DNA of 64,000 bases, from positions 8,658,085 through 8,722,084 of the forward strand of contig JAQFVV010012396.1 in NCBI GenBank assembly GCA_028023455.1, given 5' to 3'. Every line of letters starts with the position of its first letter. Position 1 is the stretch's first letter. Both the position numbers and the translations under genes were made by a program. A model generated the notes under the pieces. It was not told where the DNA came from and ran no database searches. It saw only the letters and a list, made by a program, of their open reading frames with translations. Source of the stretch: Epiperipatus broadwayi. Lineage: Eukaryota > Onychophora > Udeonychophora > Euonychophora > Peripatidae. Positions 58,870 to 64,000 of this stretch are shown piece by piece.

Positions 58870-60445
58870 TTTCTGTGTTTTGATTTGGTTGCAGCATATG
58901 ATGAAAATCCTGCCTTGCATAAATATGTTATTGTAAAAGGAAGCAAAATCTGAATAGCTAATTTTGACACATTGGGTTACTCTTCTGTTAAATGTATGCA
59001 AAAATTATTTAAAGGTAGCTCCTTATATTTCTGTTTTAAATCAGACCTTGGAAAATATTGCAAAAGAATTTATTGTAAGTCATGTAAGTGTTCTAAAATT
59101 ATATTATAAATTTCATCTACTTTAGAATTTATTTTAATTAAAAATTCACGCAAGGTAAGAAAACAATCAAAATTATTCTGTTCAGCTGTAGAACTCCAGA
59201 ATTGTAATCTCCTATCAAAGGGCATAATTTTGTCTTTTGCATTAAAAAAATTGTAATATTTTTTTTATTGTAATGATAAGTTAATTTCATTGTATTTAAT
59301 AAAAAAATATATTCCAAATATACAAGACTCATCAACCATAAAGGATTTGTTAAAAATTCATTGAAATTCTATCCTAAATTATTTGATATATAAAAAATTA
59401 ATAACTCATTACAAAATTCAAAAAATCTAGTATTTTTTCTCTAGTAGTCATCTCATTTCAATATATAATAAAAGTGTAGTATGCCTATTACCCATTTCAT
59501 CACACAAAATTTTAAATAATAGATTGAAGTGATCAAGATTTTACTATAGATGATAATTTATACAGCTTCATCCAAATAGGTTTTAAGTTGAAAATTTTTT
59601 TGTTACTAATACTTGTGTATGGAAAACATAATGACATTTTATGGTTTTTGTAGCTATTTACAGAATACATATTATACTCTCTTCATCTTTCCTACCATCT
59701 ATATAATCATCATTATACTTCTACCAATTCATTACCAGTTTTGCAATGTAATTATTAATACAGTTGAATATATCTTCACACTGACTAAACATTCTTTTAT
59801 ACTATTGTCAAATATGTAACGAACAAACACTAGTAATACTGCAAACCCTGCCTCCATTTGCAATACATATTCACTGCAAAGTCTAAGTTAATGAATTAAT
59901 TTTTTCTCTAAGACAACAGAAAAATCTTTTGATGTGTCATGAAACAATATTATTTGACAATTATGATGTGTCTATATTTTTAGCAGATTCTTTGTTTAAT
60001 ATGCATAATACAATGTCTTTTACAGAAGGCTTAATGAGCATTTATCCAATTGTATGAGCTTCACTATTAAGTGTAGTGCAATAACTCATACAAAATGATG
60101 TGTCTATTGCACTCTGATTTTCAGTTTTAGCAATTATAATCAATTGAAGTTTAGATTTTTCTAGCGATTTTTTTAAGAAAAATGTATATCTCTGTAATCA
60201 CTGTATTTAGTTGCCTACAAAGTTAATAAAACACACAATGCATTAGGAAAATTTGTATTGCCAATATACATAAATTCCCAACTTAAATAATTTTCATCAT
60301 ATTTCCTTTTTGATATGCTCTTAGATGAAACTTGCTTTTTATTATTAAAATATAAAGAAACCACTGTTTCATCTCCAATCATAGACATGTCTGAAGAAAT
60401 ATTGTTTATCCCTCACCCGAATTTTATATATTCATGATGGACATA
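58870..60445 (-). pseudogene. ZBED-type hAT transposase pseudogene
   Basis: Minus-strand fragments in order: KRKYDENYLSWEFMYIGN and NFPNALCVL (start of the BED-finger region, about 60330-60230), MLIKPSVKDIVLCILNKESA, a CEDIFNCINNYITKLV segment near 59750, a decayed 'EMR.L....' region, and MHTFNRRVTQCVKISYSDF near 58990. This order matches ZBED5/SCAND3-like hAT transposases. Stops occur throughout. It is unlike the hAT at 4.6-6.8 kb. The neighbouring MITE might belong to the same family, but this is not shown. Confidence 0.65.
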
Positions 60446-60449
60446 CAAT

Positions 60450-61636
60450 CTTTATCTACTGTTATTATCCTTGCTAGTAGTGAAAAATGATCCATGAAGA
60501 ACTGAACTTTGTGTGATCAATCAATGATTTATATAGAAAATTATCCCAAAGATTCAAACCTACTCTGGGCAACTGATATTCAAAATCAGAATTCTGAATA
60601 TATTTGGATAAAACTCAGTTTTATCTATATAAAAGATATTTAAAAATTATTATTTTCACAGATTTTAATGTTTATGCTTTTTGATCCTTAATATTTTTTT
60701 TGTGTATGTGTCTGTGCTTTTGATTTGTTATCATCATTTTAATGCATACATATGTTATAGTTAGTAATAATGATTAAGGGAGGATAGAAAATTGGTTTCA
60801 ATCATTCATGTAAGCATAATGATGTTATTAAGATCAAAAATTGAAATTTTAACTAATCTTTCTCAGGTATGAATGCACCTCTGTTTTGTTTTTTTTTTAC
60901 TTTTTAGTTTAGGTTATTTATATGTGTTTAATTTGTGTAGACATAGGTGGTAATAATTGTAACTATTTTAATTATTGTAATTCAAGTTTTATTTGTATTA
61001 TTCTCAAATGTAGTTGTCCATTTTCTTGTTCTCATTTCAAACCTAGATATAAATATTTGGGCACCATTCCTGAGAAAACTACATGGTTAGCTGAGCAGTG
61101 AAGGGAATGATACAAATATCATGTTGATGTTTCCAGAAAGGAGGAGGGGATATTTAAAAGCATTTTTTCTACAATGAAATTGATGCCTCTGAATACGTAT
61201 TCTATTAATATAATCTTGAGATGCAAGAACTTTTTGTTTATTCTCTGAATATTATTTTAATGTAAGATGGTCAGGAAATATAACCTATTAGCAGCTTGAT
61301 TATCTTCATCATCATTAATATGATCCAATATAGCCAAATAATTTTGTGTAAATATGGATTGATTCTTATGAGCCATGCTTAAATGTTGATAGAAGTGATC
61401 AATCCTGGGTTATCAATCATCATTGAAAAAAGAGGTTTAGTGTAATAGTAATTAGTTATTGTGTAATCTTTGTCATTTATCAAAATTACTATAAGGATTT
61501 ACTGAATAAGTGTTTAAGTCATGAATGAATAGTAATTATGAGAGATTCATTCTGATTTTTAAGAATCAAGAAGCCTTATAGATGTGATTTTTGTAAGCAA
61601 GCAGATGCAATAGAATTAATATGAACAAAGATGCAA
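60450..61636. other. No gene seen
   Basis: AT-rich. The right end is probably part of the old LINE remnant that the family-A element at 61.65 kb interrupts. Confidence 0.45.
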
Positions 61637-61908
61637 TTTATCTATTGCTTTAAAACAGGCAAAACTCTCTATATTGCAAGCCAGAGTAATCAATGGATGC
61701 CAGAAGGCTTGTGCATAAAATCCCCATATAATGCCTACTCATCCAATATCCCCAGACTAGTGTCTGGTTTGTGGCTTTTGTCATTAAGGAGCCTTGGATC
61801 TGAGAGTACTGCACCTAGATCTCAGGATTTAATGCAATGCATATAGAGAGTTTTGCCTTAAGAGTAAGCATAAGAAATAGTCATCATGTGATGTTTATCT
61901 ATTGCTTT
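61637..61908 (-). mobile_element. Family-A hammerhead foldback element with TSD
   Basis: A 242-bp insertion (61652-61893) lies between perfect 15-bp duplications 'tttatctattgcttt' at 61637-61651 and 61894-61908. On the minus strand it reads inverted tail, about 60 nt of upstream unit, hammerhead, body and tail. It interrupts an old LINE remnant: joining the flanks at the duplication gives a coding segment that continues as AFDIVNQDNL. Confidence 0.9.
61741..61799 (-). ncRNA. Hammerhead motif, family A copy 5 (decayed core)
   Basis: The outer stem I helix AUCCAA/UUGGAU and stem III ACUAGUC are intact. The core reads AUGACAA and GAAA is GACA, so it should be inactive. Confidence 0.6.
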
Positions 61909-62055
61909 CAGGAATGGGCATTTGATATAGTCAATCAAGACAATTTGTAGCAATATTTGAAAATAGCTGGTTGTGTTTTTAAATTTGTTCATATAAGCAG
62001 ACTGCAATTCATCTGAAATTACTGATTCCAAGGCTTTTTTTTTAGATTTCAACAA
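61905..62055 (+). pseudogene. LINE reverse transcriptase scrap
   Basis: The plus strand encodes EWAFDIVNQDNL, stop, QYLKIAGCVFKFVHISRLQF. This is the 'KAFDTVNR..L...L...G...KFI..I..LH' palm segment of a LINE, probably the family of the 34.5-35.0 kb fragment. It is cut upstream by the family-A insertion. Confidence 0.55.
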
Positions 62056-62449
62056 TAATCCCCTTCTTTTTTCATTATAAATCCAAATTTTGCTGAAAAT
62101 TAAAATCAACATTAAGCAAATAATATATTTAAAATTTATACCATTTAACACTGTTGCTCCATGCACAAGTAAATTAAATTTTGAATTTGTAATTTCCAAC
62201 AGCACATTATTATAACAATTCCCCTTTGAAAACGTTCTTCTGCACTGAAAATGCATTTAAAGCTTTAAATAATCAAAATTGTGATGCTTAATGGTTTAAA
62301 ATTGTTGTTGTTTCATGTAAGAAGCATTTATATTATAGTTTAATTATATGGAGTGTGATTTGTATTAACATTTCATTTATAGTTTACATATATCTGTTTA
62401 ATCAATAGATAGTCTGGAATTATTTTCATGTTCATAAACAAAAGATATC

Positions 62450-63560
62450 TTTTTATCTTTGATGTTTCTAGAAAATAAATCATCAATTACTGTCAACAGT
62501 CCCTAAGGCTAAACTACTTTTTAAAAAAAAAAATCAACTTACAATAGTTTTTTTGTTTTGAATTTAATTGGAAGAAGTAAATTATCAAAAAACAAAAAAA
62601 AAGAAAAGAATTTAATTGGAAGTAAAGATCTTTTATTTCTAACACAAGTTGTTATACTAGGCAGCTTTTTTTTTTATAAATATGAGAATTCAGAAAACAC
62701 ATTTTTTGACATCTTGTAAATAAAAATTCTTCTTCCCCAGAGTGTGTATATGCTAAATTAAATCTTTTTATGGATTTATTATGATGTAAACAATAGAAAA
62801 TGGTCTTGCATTGGTGGTCGAGAGGTCAGCACGACTGCCTTGCACTTGCAGGCAGGCAGTTGCCCGGGTTGCGGGTTCGCGTACCGGCCGATGCTATGAC
62901 ACCTAAAAAAAAAAACAATAGATAATGTGGGAGTTAGTTCCATGTAAATAAAATAGAAATTTTTATCTTTGATTTCTTTAGGAAATCAATAATTACCATC
63001 AACAGTTCCTAAAGCTAAACCACTTTTTTTTAGAACTCTACAATAGCTTTTTTATTTTGAGTTTAATTAGAAGTAAAAGGAGATTATTTTTATTTCTAAC
63101 TCAAGTTATTATAGGGATTTAAATGCAGAAATGAGGATTTAGAAAACTCATATTTTCTTTTGACCTATAGTTTTCTAGAAATAAATGGTTTAGCCTTAGG
63201 GATTGTGAATAGTAATCACTGATTTCCTAGCAACATCAAAGGTAAAAATATCACCAGTTTATTTACATAGAAATAATTCCACACATTTATTGTTTCATCA
63301 CAATAAATCTATAAAAATATTTAATTTAACTTATGTATTCTCTCTGATAAAGACATACAGGATGTCAAAAGATGTATTTTTCTGAATCTCCATACTTATA
63401 AAAAATAGTGTTTGGGTTTGAATCCTTATAACAACTTTAGAAATAAATGAGACCTTCTTTTACACTCACAATAAAAAAGCTATTATAGATTTCTAGAGAA
63501 AAATGATTTAGTCTTAGGAATGTGGATAGAATTGATGATTTCCTAGAAACATCACAAGTA
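62450..63560. repeat. Dispersed repeat, two direct and two inverted copies
   Basis: A sequence with 'tttgatgtttctagaaa', 'ccctaaggctaaacca' and 'aatttaattggaagta' occurs at 62455-62650 and 62955-63155 (plus). Its front part recurs inverted at about 63165-63260 and 63475-63560. It is non-coding and no ribozyme core was found. The SINE lies between the two plus copies. Confidence 0.7.
62790..62927 (+). mobile_element. tRNA-derived SINE with TSD
   Basis: The 112-bp body (62803-62914) is flanked by 13-bp duplications 'acaatagaaaatg' / 'acaatagataatg'. It has a tRNA-like head (62808-62894). The 7-bp acceptor pairing is GCAUUGG with CCGAUGC. A-box TGGTCGAGAGG lies at 62815 and B-box GGTTCGCGTACC at 62874. 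Size and a long variable region suggest a class II (Ser or Leu) ancestor. A short tail and poly-A follow. It is the only GC-rich spot nearby. A tRNA pseudogene is the alternative, but the duplications favour retroposition. Confidence 0.85.
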
Positions 63561-63564
63561 AAAC

Positions 63565-64000
63565 CAGAGATAAATCTCCATACAGTAGTGCCATCCAGTG
63601 CAAGAAACAGAAATCAATAGATGCACACAGAAATCAATAGATGCAAGAAAGTTTGTGCATAAAATCTCTATCTAGTACATACTCATCCAATATCCCAAGT
63701 CTAGTTTCTAGCTTGTCTCTTTTATCACTGAAAAGCCTTGTATCTAAGAGCACTGCAACTAGGTCTTAGGACCTGATGCAATTCTCTAATAGCCATCTTT
63801 TACTATTCTAGTTAACTATAACGCTATTGAATCCAAAACGAAACATGTTTTTAATTCATACTCATTTGCTTGTATTGTCATATAGATCTGAACTCAGTTC
63901 AATGTCTATACATTTTGCTGTCTTTGGTTCTTTAATAATCATAGTCACCATTATTCCATTGGGCAGGATTGGTATTAAACCATCACATGATTTCCATTCT
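63565..64000 (-). mobile_element. Family-A hammerhead repeat running off the right edge
   Basis: The minus strand repeats the longer unit seen at 56.4-56.8 kb: 'gaactgagttcaga', 'aaaagatggct', hammerhead, 'ggatgagtatgtactagata' and the tail. A short internal duplication near 63610-63645 ('agaaatcaatagatgca') is private to this copy. The element continues beyond 64000. Confidence 0.8.
63685..63743 (-). ncRNA. Hammerhead motif, family A copy 6 (decayed)
   Basis: GAAA and the ACUAG part of stem III remain. The core reads GUGAUAA and the cleavage site region AGAC is altered. Probably inactive. Confidence 0.5.

Overview
The window looks like nuclear DNA from an invertebrate animal. It is strongly AT-rich, full of microsatellites, and built almost entirely from decayed transposable elements, with one interrupted host gene on the + strand. 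I cannot name the species. The mixture (RTE-like LINEs, Penelope-like elements, hAT, mariner, Ty3/gypsy, a tRNA-derived SINE) fits an arthropod such as a chelicerate, or another invertebrate. No bacterial-type operons, rRNA or CRISPR were seen.

Layout. 1-9.5 kb: two minus-strand copies of one RTE-like LINE with a decayed hAT transposase between them, plus satellite-like duplications. 9.5-14.3 kb: AT-rich DNA without genes. 14.3-18.5 kb: decayed Ty3/gypsy gag-pol followed by a Penelope-like element (PLE). 20-30 kb: an inverted-dimer repeat carrying a hammerhead motif, a LINE fragment, a complete PLE insertion with duplicated pseudo-LTRs (23.8-26.9 kb), and a second PLE with an open 400+ codon reverse transcriptase/GIY-YIG frame (28.0-29.5 kb). 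31.7-37.1 kb: gag remnant between direct repeats, LINE pieces, PLE endonuclease remnant. 38.16-54.88 kb: three exons of a gene resembling EXD3/Nibbler/mut-7, with introns of about 6.6 and 9.5 kb filled with mobile DNA. 55-64 kb: more hammerhead repeats, an hAT MITE, a ZBED-type hAT pseudogene and a SINE with target-site duplications.

The main discovery is a set of type-I hammerhead ribozyme motifs, fourteen copies in three sequence families within 64 kb. Family B lies in the PLE pseudo-LTRs. Families A and C lie in short non-coding repeats. Three family-A insertions and one related foldback have perfect 13-15 bp target-site duplications. All share one plan: an inverted copy of the element's own 3' tail, then the body, then the tail. 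The two well-delimited PLEs show the same plan and similar duplications, which suggests that the short repeats are non-autonomous, retrozyme-like passengers of PLE machinery. One family-A locus holds a 456-nt interval running from one predicted ribozyme cleavage point to the next, as expected of a ribozyme-processed multimer.

Nearly all coding elements are broken, so most activity is in the past. The EXD3-like gene is the only clear host gene. Its catalytic exonuclease exons are not identified here; they would lie further to the right or have been missed.
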